Positions 1-8,387 of a stretch of DNA of 64,000 bases are shown one piece after another. This DNA is from Alistipes sp. (GTDB lineage: Bacteria; Bacteroidota; Bacteroidia; Bacteroidales; Rikenellaceae). The stretch covers positions 62,001-126,000 of the forward strand of contig JAFVRC010000022.1 of the NCBI GenBank assembly GCA_017504485.1, given 5' to 3'. Made by a program: the position numbers and the translations under genes. How positions within the stretch are numbered: the first letter of the stretch is position 1; each line of letters begins with the position of its first letter. The notes beneath the pieces are model-generated. The model was given only the letters and a program-made list of their open reading frames with translations. It was not told the DNA's origin and ran no database searches.

Positions 1-217
1 TCTCCTCGCGCGTCATACGATTGATGTGCATCTTGATACGCGCACACGGACGGCGCGAAAGGTCGGGGGCTATCTTATCGATAGCCACGCCCGACAGCAC
101 GTCGGTCTGCACGGGAGCGAAGCTCGAAGCGTCGATTTCGAGTGTATTTTTGGCACTCTGCGCCGAGGCACCAAGCCACACGACGACAGATAGTAGGGCG
201 GTAATGAGTCTCTTCAT
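1..217 (-). CDS. secreted protein, N-terminal part only (runs off left edge)
   Basis: Seventy-two codons read leftward from an ATG at 217 and remain open at position 1. The first 20 residues form a clear signal peptide (MKRLITALLSVVVWLGASAQ), so the product is exported. The following mature part contains the segment IDKIAPDLSRRPCARIKMHI, which I do not recognise as a catalytic motif. It begins 14 bp after the stop of the neighbouring PHP gene, on the same strand, so it is probably the last visible member of that operon. Function unknown. Confidence 0.75.
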   Translation of the reverse strand, partial: MKRLITALLSVVVWLGASAQSAKNTLEIDASSFAPVQTDVLSGVAIDKIAPDLSRRPCARIKMHINRMTREE

Positions 218-231
218 TCTTGTAAATCGGA

Positions 232-1434
232 CTATTGAGCAGCGAGCTCGTCCATCATAATTTTATAGTAAGGGTGGGTGCCGTGCGGCGACTTCTCGGT
301 CGAGCACCACATATTCATAATGCTGAAGGCGATATTCTTCTCCGGTGCAACGGTAATGGTCGTCGTCTGAAAGGTGCCGAGCGTGATGATAGACTTGCCA
401 CGGCGCAGCTCGTAAGGCACCGACGAGAGGTTGGTAATAGCCACCGTGCGGTCGCCCTTCGACGAAGTTGCGACAATAGAGACGCGCACCGAGGCCTTGA
501 AGAGCTCCTTCAAGAGCGTTTGGTCGCCGATGATATTGCCGGCCGAGTAGGCCAATGTGCGACGCTCGGTCAGGGCCTCCTTGACGGCCTCCACGCTGCA
601 CTCCTTGGCAAAGACAAGGGTGCAGGTGCGCAAGTAGCCGCGCGAGGCATAGCCCGCAGCTGTTGTGCCGTGCGCATCCGTACCGCCCGCCATAAACAGA
701 TTCTCGTCGAGGCAACGCTTGATCATCTTCGGAGCAAACTGGTAGCCATTGACAACCTCAACGCCGTCGATCAAGCCTGCGGCATAGACGCGCTGCTGAA
801 ACTCGTTCTTCTCGGAGGTCTTGCGGCGCCACACGGGGTGGTTGTGCATGATGAGCGCACCCTGCTGCTTCGCCCGACGGAACGACTGCTCGGCATCGGG
901 GTGGTAAATCTTGTTCACATCCTTGACGAACAGCGCGTTATAGTGGCCCACAGAGTCGGGGTGGCGTGAAATCTCGACACCCGGGATAATCTTCACACCA
1001 AATCGCTTGCCGTACTTCTCGGCCTCGCGCCACGCGATATTAAGGTCGGTCAAGATGCCGCGCTTGTCGGCCGGCTCGCGGTGGATAAGGTGGTTGGCCG
1101 CCTCGACCTTGCCCTTGTGGTAGCCACAGGTGGCATCGAGGAACCGCTGCTCGTTGGGGCGATACTCGAGGTGGTCGGTGATGGCGATAATATCCATACC
1201 ATCGTAGTAGGCCTCCTCGACGCGCGCACGCGGCGCGAGGTAGCCATCCGAGTAGATGGTGTGGGTGTGCAGGTCGGCACGGTAGATATTGTAGCCATTG
1301 ACCTGCGGCAGAATCATCTCGGCACGCTGCTTGCTGCGCTTGCCCAGATTGATTTTATCGGCCGGCAGCTTCTGCGCCACGGCATTGGCGAGAGCAAAGC
1401 TCGCCAATGCCAACAGTACAAATATCCTCTTCAT
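232..1434 (-). CDS. secreted PHP-domain phosphodiesterase (Sb-PDE-like), paralogue 1
   Basis: A 400-residue protein with a signal peptide of about 20 residues, so it acts in the periplasm or at the surface. The PHP metal-binding signature is intact: H56-T-H58 followed by D63, D87-H88 in ITDHLE, a glutamate in GVEISRH, H-N-H in MHNHPVW and D-A-H in GGTDAHG. PHP proteins bind two or three divalent metals and usually hydrolyse phosphoesters; this subgroup resembles the Sb-PDE family phosphodiesterases. The natural substrate is unknown. The C-terminal 100 residues look like a beta-rich accessory domain shared by all five paralogues here. It is the fourth gene of a tight minus-strand operon, 9 bp after the preceding paralogue. 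Confidence 0.85.
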   Translation of the reverse strand: MKRIFVLLALASFALANAVAQKLPADKINLGKRSKQRAEMILPQVNGYNIYRADLHTHTIYSDGYLAPRARVEEAYYDGMDIIAITDHLEYRPNEQRFLDATCGYHKGKVEAANHLIHREPADKRGILTDLNIAWREAEKYGKRFGVKIIPGVEISRHPDSVGHYNALFVKDVNKIYHPDAEQSFRRAKQQGALIMHNHPVWRRKTSEKNEFQQRVYAAGLIDGVEVVNGYQFAPKMIKRCLDENLFMAGGTDAHGTTAAGYASRGYLRTCTLVFAKECSVEAVKEALTERRTLAYSAGNIIGDQTLLKELFKASVRVSIVATSSKGDRTVAITNLSSVPYELRRGKSIITLGTFQTTTITVAPEKNIAFSIMNMWCSTEKSPHGTHPYYKIMMDELAAQ

Positions 1435-1443
1435 TGCTTATGT

Positions 1444-2628
1444 CTATTTATTGAGTTTGAGTTCGATAGTCGGATGCTGGTAATCGACGTGAATCATATT
1501 CTTCACCGTGAAGGCGACCTTCTCGCTCGGAAGCGCAACGGCCATACTCTTCATCGCCGGCAGCGTCACAACTCTGTTGCCATAGCAGAGTGTATAATCA
1601 AACGAGGTGGTGTTGGTCAGCATAACCTGCACCCCCTTCTTATTGGTATAGAGGTAGTCAGCCCTCACCGAGGCGCGGAAGAACTTCTCGAGGAGCGACA
1701 GCTCGCCGATGATATTGCCACCGCAGTAGCCGAGCGTGCGCTGCGATAGAAACGCCTTGCGCAACTCCTTCTCACTCGTATCCTTGGCGAAGATAAGCGT
1801 CATATCGCGGAAGAAGCCAAGGTCGCGGAACATCGGCGTAGTCGAGGAGTGGACATCAGTGGCTGACACCACGTAGAGCTTCTTCTCGACAGCGCGGCGC
1901 ACAACCTTCGGATAGAAGGAGCAGCCATTGCTCACCTCGATGCCATCGATAAGCCCCTCGGCATATACCTTCTTCTCGAACTCGGTCATATCGGTCGAGG
2001 TGCGATTCCAGCCCGGGTGGTTGTGCGTGATGATGGCACCCTGCTTACGGGCGTTGCGGATGGTCTGCGCATCGTCGGTCGAGTAGAGCACGTTATTGTC
2101 CGTCGTGAAGAGGGTGCAATAGTGGCCGATATTCACCGGCTCGCGCGAAATCTCGGTGCCCTTGATAATCGTCAGGCCCGGGTAGTCCTTGGCAGCCTTA
2201 CGCGCCAACTCGGTCGAGAGATTCAGGTCCGACACGATACCGCGCTCGTCGGCCGGCACACCTCGCGAGCAACGCACGTTGATAGGCTCGAAGCCCTTCT
2301 TGTCGGGCGAGTAGCCCTTCAAGAATTTAAGCATATCGCGCTCCTGACGGCGCGTCTCAATATGGTCGGTGATGGCCAAAATGTCGAGGCCGTCAATCCA
2401 CGCCTCCTTGACACGCTCGGCAGGCGAGAGCTCGCCATCCGAGAAGATGGTGTGAACGTGCAGGTCGGCCGTGTAGCAGTTGAAACCATCAACCTGCGGT
2501 AGCACAATCTGCGCTCTGACTGGCGACTTGCTATAAAGTCGCTCGGTATCATTGAACTGCTTGGTCTGCGCCGAGCTGATGGTCACACCAAGCAACAACG
2601 CAACACTAATAAAAATACCTCTTCTCAT
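1444..2628 (-). CDS. secreted PHP-domain phosphodiesterase (Sb-PDE-like), paralogue 2
   Basis: A 394-residue paralogue with an N-terminal signal peptide (about 20 residues ending SSA-Q). PHP ligands are visible as H57-V-H59, D64, D-H in ITDHIE, E in GTEISRE, H-N-H in ITHNHPGW and D-V-H in ATDVHSS. The insert between the second and third metal motifs differs from the other copies, which may reflect a different substrate. It lies 15 bp after the upstream paralogue and 9 bp before the next one, so the genes are probably co-transcribed. Metal-dependent phosphoesterase activity is inferred from the family; the substrate is not evident. Confidence 0.85.
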   Translation of the reverse strand: MRRGIFISVALLLGVTISSAQTKQFNDTERLYSKSPVRAQIVLPQVDGFNCYTADLHVHTIFSDGELSPAERVKEAWIDGLDILAITDHIETRRQERDMLKFLKGYSPDKKGFEPINVRCSRGVPADERGIVSDLNLSTELARKAAKDYPGLTIIKGTEISREPVNIGHYCTLFTTDNNVLYSTDDAQTIRNARKQGAIITHNHPGWNRTSTDMTEFEKKVYAEGLIDGIEVSNGCSFYPKVVRRAVEKKLYVVSATDVHSSTTPMFRDLGFFRDMTLIFAKDTSEKELRKAFLSQRTLGYCGGNIIGELSLLEKFFRASVRADYLYTNKKGVQVMLTNTTSFDYTLCYGNRVVTLPAMKSMAVALPSEKVAFTVKNMIHVDYQHPTIELKLNK

Positions 2629-2643
2629 AGGTTATTATAGTTA

Positions 2644-3855
2644 TTATTTGTCTATCTCAAACTCGATGGTCGGGTGCTTATAGTCGGCAACCCACATATT
2701 CTCGACATGGAGCTTCGGCGCCATGAGCTTACCCGTCTTCTTGTCCTTGCCAAACGAGAAGGTTATCGACTTGAACGGAAGAAGTTCGTAGATGGTCTTG
2801 CCGCGGCGGAAGCGATAGGCAAAAGACGAGAGGTTCGTCAGCCGATAGGTGCGCTTGCCCGCCTTCTTGTCTTCATTCACCAGACGGCAATCGACCGAAG
2901 CGTTCAGCAACTCCTTGAGCCACGACTCCTCGCCAATCAAATCGCCACCCGAGTAGGCGATGGTGCGACGCTTAAGTATAGCCTCTTTGATGGCCTCCTC
3001 GGTGAGCTCCTTGGCCAAAACGAGCGTCATCGTGCGCAGCTGGCCGTTGTCGAGATACTGCGTGGCGGTCTGCCCGTGCGCATCGGTATTGCCGAACATC
3101 GTGAGCTTATCCTTGATGCAGCGCGTAGTCATATACGGGTAGTAACGATAGCCATTGGCAACCTCAACACCATCAATCATACCCGCGGAATAGACCTCCT
3201 TAAGCCACTCGGTGTTGTAGCGATTGATGTTGCCCGGGTGGTTGTGGATGATGATACCACCCTGCTCGTGTGCGTTCTTAAACGCGACTTTCAGGTCGTA
3301 GTTATAGACCTTGCGAGCATCGGTAATAAAGAGCGCGTTATAGTGGCCGAGTTTCTCCTTGTTGCGGGCCATCTCGCAGCCCTTGACAAGCAGCATATTG
3401 TAGCCCTTGCTGCGCACCTGCACCTCGGCCTCGCGATGTATGGCATTGAAGTCGGCCTTGATGCCCGGATCGACACCATTTTTAGGCATCTTCGCCGAGC
3501 CGGCAACAATCTGGCGCGTAGGCTTGCCGTTCTTGTTGTACGGAGCTACGACCTTGAAGAATCGCCTCTCGCCACTGCGCCCCTCCAAGTGGTCGGTGAT
3601 GGCCAAAATATCGAGGCCGTCGCGCCACGCCTCATCGACACGGCCGGCCGGCGTCACCTGCCCATCGGAGTAGGCCGTATGAACGTGAAAATCGCCTTTA
3701 TAGACATTGAAACCCTTGACCTGCGGGATATGTATCTCGTGACGATTTCCGGCAACTGTTGTATATGTGCGATGGGTATATACCTCCTTGCGCTGCGCAT
3801 CGGCACTAAATACCGACAGCCCTACACAGAGCAATACGAAAATATAACGTTTCAT
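2644..3855 (-). CDS. secreted PHP-domain phosphodiesterase (Sb-PDE-like), paralogue 3
   Basis: A 403-residue paralogue with a signal peptide (cleavage probably after SADA at about residue 20). The metal-binding motifs are H57-V-H59, D64, ITDHLE, GCEMARN, IIHNHPGN and GNTDAHG. It is closest in sequence to the copy at 3876-5075: both share GESWLKELLNAS/GESWLKGLLNAS-type segments and almost identical C-termini (ADYKHPTIE), pointing to a recent duplication. It starts 20 bp after the stop of that copy. Its role is expected to be extracytoplasmic phosphodiester hydrolysis; the substrate is unknown. Confidence 0.85.
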   Translation of the reverse strand: MKRYIFVLLCVGLSVFSADAQRKEVYTHRTYTTVAGNRHEIHIPQVKGFNVYKGDFHVHTAYSDGQVTPAGRVDEAWRDGLDILAITDHLEGRSGERRFFKVVAPYNKNGKPTRQIVAGSAKMPKNGVDPGIKADFNAIHREAEVQVRSKGYNMLLVKGCEMARNKEKLGHYNALFITDARKVYNYDLKVAFKNAHEQGGIIIHNHPGNINRYNTEWLKEVYSAGMIDGVEVANGYRYYPYMTTRCIKDKLTMFGNTDAHGQTATQYLDNGQLRTMTLVLAKELTEEAIKEAILKRRTIAYSGGDLIGEESWLKELLNASVDCRLVNEDKKAGKRTYRLTNLSSFAYRFRRGKTIYELLPFKSITFSFGKDKKTGKLMAPKLHVENMWVADYKHPTIEFEIDK

Positions 3856-3875
3856 GGTATTAAGATTTTAAGGTT

Positions 3876-5075
3876 TTACTTATCCAACTCCAACTCGATG
3901 GTCGGGTGCTTATAGTCGGCAATCCACATATTCTCGACACGAACTCGTGGCGGCAGATACTCGCCCGTCTTCTTGTTCTTGCCAAAGGTGAACAACACGG
4001 TCTTGAAAGGCTGCAACTCATAGGTTGTCTTGCCACGGCGGAAGTGGTAGGAGAACGACGAGTGGTTCGTCAACTGATAGGTGCGCACACCCTTCTTCGC
4101 ATCCTCCTTGACCATACGGCAATCAATCGAGGCGTTCAAAAGCCCCTTGAGCCACGACTCCTCGCCAATCAGGTCGCCACCCGAATAGACCAACGTGCGA
4201 CGCTTCAGGATGGCCTCCTTGACAGCCTTCTCGGTGAGATTCTTGGCAAAGACGAGCGTCATCGTGCGCAAATCGCCATTTGCAGCGTAGCCACTCGTGA
4301 AGCCGTGCACGTCGGTATTGCCAAACATCGCAAGCTTCTCATCGATGCAGCGGCGCACGATATGAGGATAGAAGGAGTAGCCGTTGGCCACCTCAACTCC
4401 GCTAATCAGGTTTGCGCCATAGACACTCTCGTGAAACTCCGTCTTGTCGCTAGTCTTGCGGCGCCACGCCGGGTGGTTGTGGATGACGATACCACCCTGC
4501 TCACGCACCTTCTCGAAGGCAACCTTCATGTCGGCATTATAGACCGTATTGATATTTTTGAGGAACAAGGCGTTGAAGTGGCCGTGCGTCTTGGCATTGC
4601 GGGCCATCTCGCAACCCTTGATAAGAAGCATCGGGTAGCCGCTCTTGTTGAGTTGATCGACAGCCTCCTGATGTATGGCATTAAAGTCGGCCTTGATGGC
4701 TCCGGCCGTCTTGGCGTTCTGATACTCCATGGGCTTGCCGTCGCTGCTATACGGTGCGATAACTTTCAAGAAGCGCTTCTCGCCGGAGCGGCTCTCGTAG
4801 TGATCGGTGATGGCGATGATATCGAGACCATCCTCCCACGCCTCGATAACTCGGCCCGCAGGATTTACACGACCATCCGAGTAGGTGGTATGGATGTGAA
4901 AGTCGCCCTTATAGCAGTTGTAACCATTGACTTGCGGCACAATAATCTCGGTACGCTTGCTCACTGCAACCTTGCGCGTGGAGTGCGTGTGCGGAATTTT
5001 CGATGTTGCGCTCTGTGCGCAAACAACAGATACTCCCAACAGGAGAACCGACAATAGTAATAGATTCTTTTTCAT
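3876..5075 (-). CDS. secreted PHP-domain phosphodiesterase (Sb-PDE-like), paralogue 4, first gene of operon
   Basis: A 399-residue paralogue with a signal peptide ending near VVCA-Q (residue 21). PHP motifs are H60-I-H62, D67, ITDHYE, GCEMARN, VIHNHPAW and GNTDVHG, so the active site looks complete. It is the promoter-proximal gene of the minus-strand PHP operon; a TATCTTTG -7 box lies about 46 bp upstream of the ATG. The C-terminal region matches paralogue 3 nearly throughout. Phosphoesterase chemistry is inferred from the fold and ligands; no sequence feature names the substrate. Confidence 0.85.
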   Translation of the reverse strand: MKKNLLLLSVLLLGVSVVCAQSATSKIPHTHSTRKVAVSKRTEIIVPQVNGYNCYKGDFHIHTTYSDGRVNPAGRVIEAWEDGLDIIAITDHYESRSGEKRFLKVIAPYSSDGKPMEYQNAKTAGAIKADFNAIHQEAVDQLNKSGYPMLLIKGCEMARNAKTHGHFNALFLKNINTVYNADMKVAFEKVREQGGIVIHNHPAWRRKTSDKTEFHESVYGANLISGVEVANGYSFYPHIVRRCIDEKLAMFGNTDVHGFTSGYAANGDLRTMTLVFAKNLTEKAVKEAILKRRTLVYSGGDLIGEESWLKGLLNASIDCRMVKEDAKKGVRTYQLTNHSSFSYHFRRGKTTYELQPFKTVLFTFGKNKKTGEYLPPRVRVENMWIADYKHPTIELELDK

Positions 5076-5120
5076 GTAAATTATGGTTTAAGTGGTTTTT
5101 AGGTTTTGTAATTATTATTA

Positions 5121-5128
5121 CAAAGATA
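5121..5128 (-). promoter_or_regulatory. -7 promoter box of the PHP operon
   Basis: On the minus strand this reads TATCTTTG, a match to the Bacteroidota TAnnTTTG -7 element, 46 bp before the first PHP gene. No clear TTTG is seen at the expected distance upstream; that position is occupied by the phosphofructokinase terminator hairpin, so the -33 contact may be weak or overlap the terminator. Confidence 0.5.
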
Positions 5129-5130
5129 TG

Positions 5131-5161
5131 AAAAAAGCTCGAAAGTTAAACACCTTCGAGC
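5131..5161 (-). terminator. intrinsic terminator of the phosphofructokinase gene
   Basis: Read on the minus strand, GCTCGAAG, a short loop and CTTTCGAGC form a hairpin followed by six T. It lies just after the stop at 5185 and just before the promoter of the PHP operon on the same strand, so it insulates the two units. Confidence 0.75.
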
Positions 5162-5184
5162 CCTTTTTTGCGTAGCAGAAGCTA

Positions 5185-6417
5185 CTACCAGTTGAGAATC
5201 TTGCGGAAGTCGTACTCCTCCGGCGAAGCTACATACTGCTTGGCAGCCTCGTAGTCCTCAGGGGTAACATAGTGCAAAATATGGTCGAATACCTGCTGAA
5301 TCTTGTCCGACTCGATATTCACCAAGCGTGGCGGAATCTTGCCCGTCGTAGGGTCCTGCAAGTCTTTCAGGTAGAGAGGCGATACGATACCATCCTGCGA
5401 GATATATACCATGCAGCCGGTCTTACCCTCCGAGAAGAGCTTGTAAACGCCCATGCCCAACTCCGAGCAATATACGAGGTCGTAGGCGATAGGGGTCTGG
5501 CAACGAACCTCGTAGCCAATCTCTACCGGACGCGACTTGACCTTTATGCCGAGCTCCTTGAGTTTCTTCTCGAGCATCTCGTTGAAGATGTGAGCCTTCG
5601 ACACCTTACCGAGCTCCGGATGGCCGTGGTCGTCGTATGTGAAGTGAACACCCGACTTGGCAATCTCCTCGTCCGACAACGAGTGGAACACACCCTCCGA
5701 AATCATGGCAACACCATAGTCAATACCCATCAGCTTGCGCTTGATGATAGCCGAAACAACGAGGTTCACAATCTTCTCGACCGTAATCTCGGTCTTGTTG
5801 AACATCTCCGGAATGACAATCATCGGATAGTGGCAAGCCGAGCCGATACCGAAGGCGAGGTGACCTGCCGAGCGGCCCATGGCAGCTACGACAAACCAGT
5901 TGGACGACGTGCGGGCATCGTTATAGACGGCACGACCGATAACCGTACCACCCTCCTTGGCCGACTGATAGCCGAAAGTAGGCGAGCCGGCAGGCAGCGG
6001 AAGGTCGTTGTCGATAGTCTTCGGAACGTGGATGTTGGCAATAGGGTACTGCTTGGCCTCCAAGAACTTGGCAATGCGGTTGGCCGTCGAAGCGGTATCG
6101 TCGCCACCCACGGTAACGAGCAACCTAATATTGTTCTCGGTGAAGAACGAGAGGTTGAAGTTATTCTCGAAATCTGCATCCGTAGGCTTGAAGCGGCTCA
6201 TCGTCAGGTACGAACCACCCTGATTGAAGATAAAGTCGGCCTTCATAAAGTCCATATCCTCGAACTTCGGAGCCGGATTGAAGAGGCCCGAATATCCGTG
6301 GTGCAGACCGATTACACGATAGCCCTTCGAGAGGAACGTCTTGGCAACGCTGCCCACAACGGTATTCATACCCGGTGCAGGGCCGCCACCCGTAAGAATT
6401 GCAATAGCTTCTTTCAT
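5185..6417 (-). CDS. pfp: 6-phosphofructokinase, probably pyrophosphate-dependent
   Basis: A 410-residue PFK-A family enzyme that phosphorylates fructose 6-phosphate at C1. The N-terminal GGGPAPGMN segment is the phosphate-binding loop. Two specificity positions point to PPi rather than ATP as phosphoryl donor. GGDD (residues 104-107) has Asp where ATP enzymes have Gly, and PKTIDND (132-138) has Lys133 where ATP enzymes have Gly; D136 and D138 are the catalytic aspartates. Length fits a compact PFK. It is a single-gene unit ended by its own hairpin terminator. A TATCTTTG-like box on the minus strand (6462-6469) lies about 45 bp upstream. Donor choice is inferred from family rules. Confidence 0.88.
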   Translation of the reverse strand: MKEAIAILTGGGPAPGMNTVVGSVAKTFLSKGYRVIGLHHGYSGLFNPAPKFEDMDFMKADFIFNQGGSYLTMSRFKPTDADFENNFNLSFFTENNIRLLVTVGGDDTASTANRIAKFLEAKQYPIANIHVPKTIDNDLPLPAGSPTFGYQSAKEGGTVIGRAVYNDARTSSNWFVVAAMGRSAGHLAFGIGSACHYPMIVIPEMFNKTEITVEKIVNLVVSAIIKRKLMGIDYGVAMISEGVFHSLSDEEIAKSGVHFTYDDHGHPELGKVSKAHIFNEMLEKKLKELGIKVKSRPVEIGYEVRCQTPIAYDLVYCSELGMGVYKLFSEGKTGCMVYISQDGIVSPLYLKDLQDPTTGKIPPRLVNIESDKIQQVFDHILHYVTPEDYEAAKQYVASPEEYDFRKILNW

Positions 6418-6502
6418 AGCGTTTTGTATTGTTTGGTGTTAAAAATTGCTAAATTTCCGCCCAAAGATAGCAAAATATTTTAAGAATTGAAAATCTATTC
6501 GG

Positions 6503-6991
6503 CTACAATACGAGTTGCAGCTGCGGATTATTGTAGATATTGATGAGGCGCAGGAGCCGTTTTGTGGCGCGGCGCACGGTGTATGCCGTGCCGCCCTTCT
6601 CGCCCGTGAAGTAGGCGATGATGGCCGAGGAGTTATCGACAAGGTAGTTGTTACGCACGGCATAGACCCCTGCTGAATAGCGCGGTGCGAGGGTTATGCA
6701 CTCATCGGAGGCCGCCACAACCGCCTCGAAGCGCAACCGCCACGACTCCGAGAAGCCCCTCTGCATACCCTCGAAGGGGACCACCGCCACGAAGCGCAAC
6801 CCCGCAAGTTCGTCGCGTAGCGCGAGCACCTTTTCGGCCGCCGAAAGGTCGAAGCCCATGGCCATACCACCGAGAAATGTGCGGTAGCCCGAGGCGTACA
6901 GCTCGCGTATCGCGGCCTCCAATTCGCGGTCGCGGCAACCGTTGTATGAACGGTGGCCCGTGAAGCAGGCTGTTGTATCTCGGTCGCACAT
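6503..6991 (-). CDS. SLOG/DUF1273 (YpsA-like) Rossmann protein
   Basis: A 162-residue protein beginning with the motif CFTGHR (residues 9-14), followed by a GGMAMGFDLSAAEKV segment, as in the YpsA/DUF1273 branch of the SLOG nucleotide- or ligand-binding superfamily. SLOG folds bind nucleotides or nucleotide-derived ligands; relatives include DprA and LOG enzymes. There is no signal peptide, so it is cytoplasmic. It is transcribed away from the PHP gene at 7090 and has its own well-formed promoter. YpsA-like proteins have been linked to cell-division control in Firmicutes, but nothing here shows that role. Confidence 0.75.
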   Translation of the reverse strand: MCDRDTTACFTGHRSYNGCRDRELEAAIRELYASGYRTFLGGMAMGFDLSAAEKVLALRDELAGLRFVAVVPFEGMQRGFSESWRLRFEAVVAASDECITLAPRYSAGVYAVRNNYLVDNSSAIIAYFTGEKGGTAYTVRRATKRLLRLINIYNNPQLQLVL

Positions 6992-7010
6992 AGTAACATT
7001 TTTTGTAGCG

Positions 7011-7042
7011 CAAATCTATAAAAAAGATAGAGATTTTACAAA
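7011..7042 (-). promoter_or_regulatory. promoter of the SLOG-family gene
   Basis: On the minus strand TTTG (7042-7039), a 20-bp spacer and TAGATTTG (7018-7011) match the Bacteroidota -33/-7 consensus, with the ATG about 20 bp downstream at 6991. Confidence 0.6.
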
Positions 7043-7049
7043 GATTTTC

Positions 7050-7057
7050 TATCTTTG
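7050..7057 (+). promoter_or_regulatory. -7 promoter box of the solitary PHP gene
   Basis: TATCTTTG lies 33 bp before the ATG at 7090 and matches TAnnTTTG. No convincing -33 TTTG is present at 19-21 bp; the box partly abuts the divergent SLOG promoter. Confidence 0.5.
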
Positions 7058-7089
7058 CACTACGAACAACCAAACAAAACAACTGAACA

Positions 7090-8313
7090 ATGAAAAGATT
7101 TCTTATCGTTTTAGCCGCTGCCGCACTATGCAGCAGTGCCTTGGCGCAGCACTTCACCACAACATTCAGCGGACCTACATCCATACGTCTGTTCAGCAAA
7201 AATGTGCCTCGCACCGAGATTGTACTGCCGAAGATTGACGGCTACACACTCTACAAGGGCGACTTCCACGTTCACACCATATACTCGGACGGCGAGGTGA
7301 CGCCGCGCGAGCGTGTGCGTGAGGCGTGGTACGACGGTCTCGACATCATCGCCATCACCGACCACCTCGAGATTCGCACTTACGAGAAGTTTATGTTGAA
7401 GGCTCTCGCACCATACAACAAGGATGGCAAGCCTTACACCTACGCCAACGCAGGCGCAGGCAACAAGAAGGACAAGGATGCGCCAATGCTCTCGAACCTC
7501 AACGCCGGTTACGAGGAGGCGTTGCACATCATCGAGAAGGAGGATATTCCGATATTGGCCGTGCGCGGCACGGAGATTTGGCGCAACCCTCGCACGACAG
7601 GCGAGTACAACGCCCTCTTCCTGAAGGACATCAATGCCATCTGTCACAAAGACCTCTTCGAGTGCTTCCGCCGCGTGAAGGAGCAGGGCGGACTCATTAT
7701 GCACAACCACCCGGGTTGGCGTCGCAAGACTATGGAGAAGAGCGAGGATCAGATTCGCGCCTATGGCGAGGGCTGGGTTGATGGCGTGGAGTGCGTGAAT
7801 AGCTCGACGCTCTACCCTACGACCATCCGTCGCTGCATTGACGAGAAGCTCTTCATCGCTGCCAATACCGACACGCACCGCCCATCGTCGCAGATATTCG
7901 GCCGCGACAAGGAGTACTTCCGCACGATGACCTTCATCATGGCCAAGGAGTGCACCGAGAAGGCTATCAAGGAGGCTCTCTTGAAACGTCGCACCATAGG
8001 TTACAGTGGCAACCACCTCTTCGGCGAGGAGCACTATCTGGCGAAGTTCCTCAACGAAGCTGTCGAGTGCAAGGTGGTACGCGACAACGAGAAGCAGGAG
8101 CACCGCGCATACCAGCTGACCAACAAGTGCTCGATTCCGTTCCTGCTGCGCCGCGGCAACACGGTCTATAAGCTCGAGCCATTCCAGTCGTTGCGTGTAA
8201 ACTTCGGCAAGGACAAGAAGTCGGGCAAATATCGTCTGCCGAAATTCACGGTCGATAATATGTGGCACATCGACGAGAAACACCCTGTAATCGAGGTGTC
8301 GGTCGATAAGTAA
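7090..8313 (+). CDS. secreted PHP-domain phosphodiesterase (Sb-PDE-like), paralogue 5
   Basis: A 407-residue member of the same family as the operon at 232-5075, but alone and on the opposite strand. A signal peptide ends near SSALAQ (residue 20). PHP motifs are H60-V-H62, D67, ITDHLE, GTEIWRN, IMHNHPGW and NTDTHRP. The last differs from the GGTDAHG form but keeps the D-x-H ligands. The C-terminal region repeats the accessory domain of the others. It has its own -7 box, so it can be expressed independently of the operon. Function is inferred as an exported metal-dependent phosphodiesterase with unknown substrate. Confidence 0.85.
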   Translation: MKRFLIVLAAAALCSSALAQHFTTTFSGPTSIRLFSKNVPRTEIVLPKIDGYTLYKGDFHVHTIYSDGEVTPRERVREAWYDGLDIIAITDHLEIRTYEKFMLKALAPYNKDGKPYTYANAGAGNKKDKDAPMLSNLNAGYEEALHIIEKEDIPILAVRGTEIWRNPRTTGEYNALFLKDINAICHKDLFECFRRVKEQGGLIMHNHPGWRRKTMEKSEDQIRAYGEGWVDGVECVNSSTLYPTTIRRCIDEKLFIAANTDTHRPSSQIFGRDKEYFRTMTFIMAKECTEKAIKEALLKRRTIGYSGNHLFGEEHYLAKFLNEAVECKVVRDNEKQEHRAYQLTNKCSIPFLLRRGNTVYKLEPFQSLRVNFGKDKKSGKYRLPKFTVDNMWHIDEKHPVIEVSVDK

Positions 8314-8329
8314 GCTGCATCAACAAACC

Positions 8330-8375
8330 AAAACGATAAGTGGGAGTCTGGTAGCAGACTCCCACTTATCGTTTT
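8330..8375. terminator. bidirectional terminator between convergent genes
   Basis: A perfect 21-bp inverted repeat (8330-8350 with 8355-8375) and a GTAG loop, with A-rich and T-rich ends, can stop both the PHP gene at 7090 and pepD arriving from the right. Confidence 0.85.
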
Positions 8376-8387
8376 GCCACATCGGGC

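Noticed and set aside
2674..3915. 413-codon plus-strand frame opposite the third PHP gene
   Set aside because: Long antisense frames appear opposite every GC-rich PHP gene here; they have no motifs or promoters and contain the reverse of PHP motifs.
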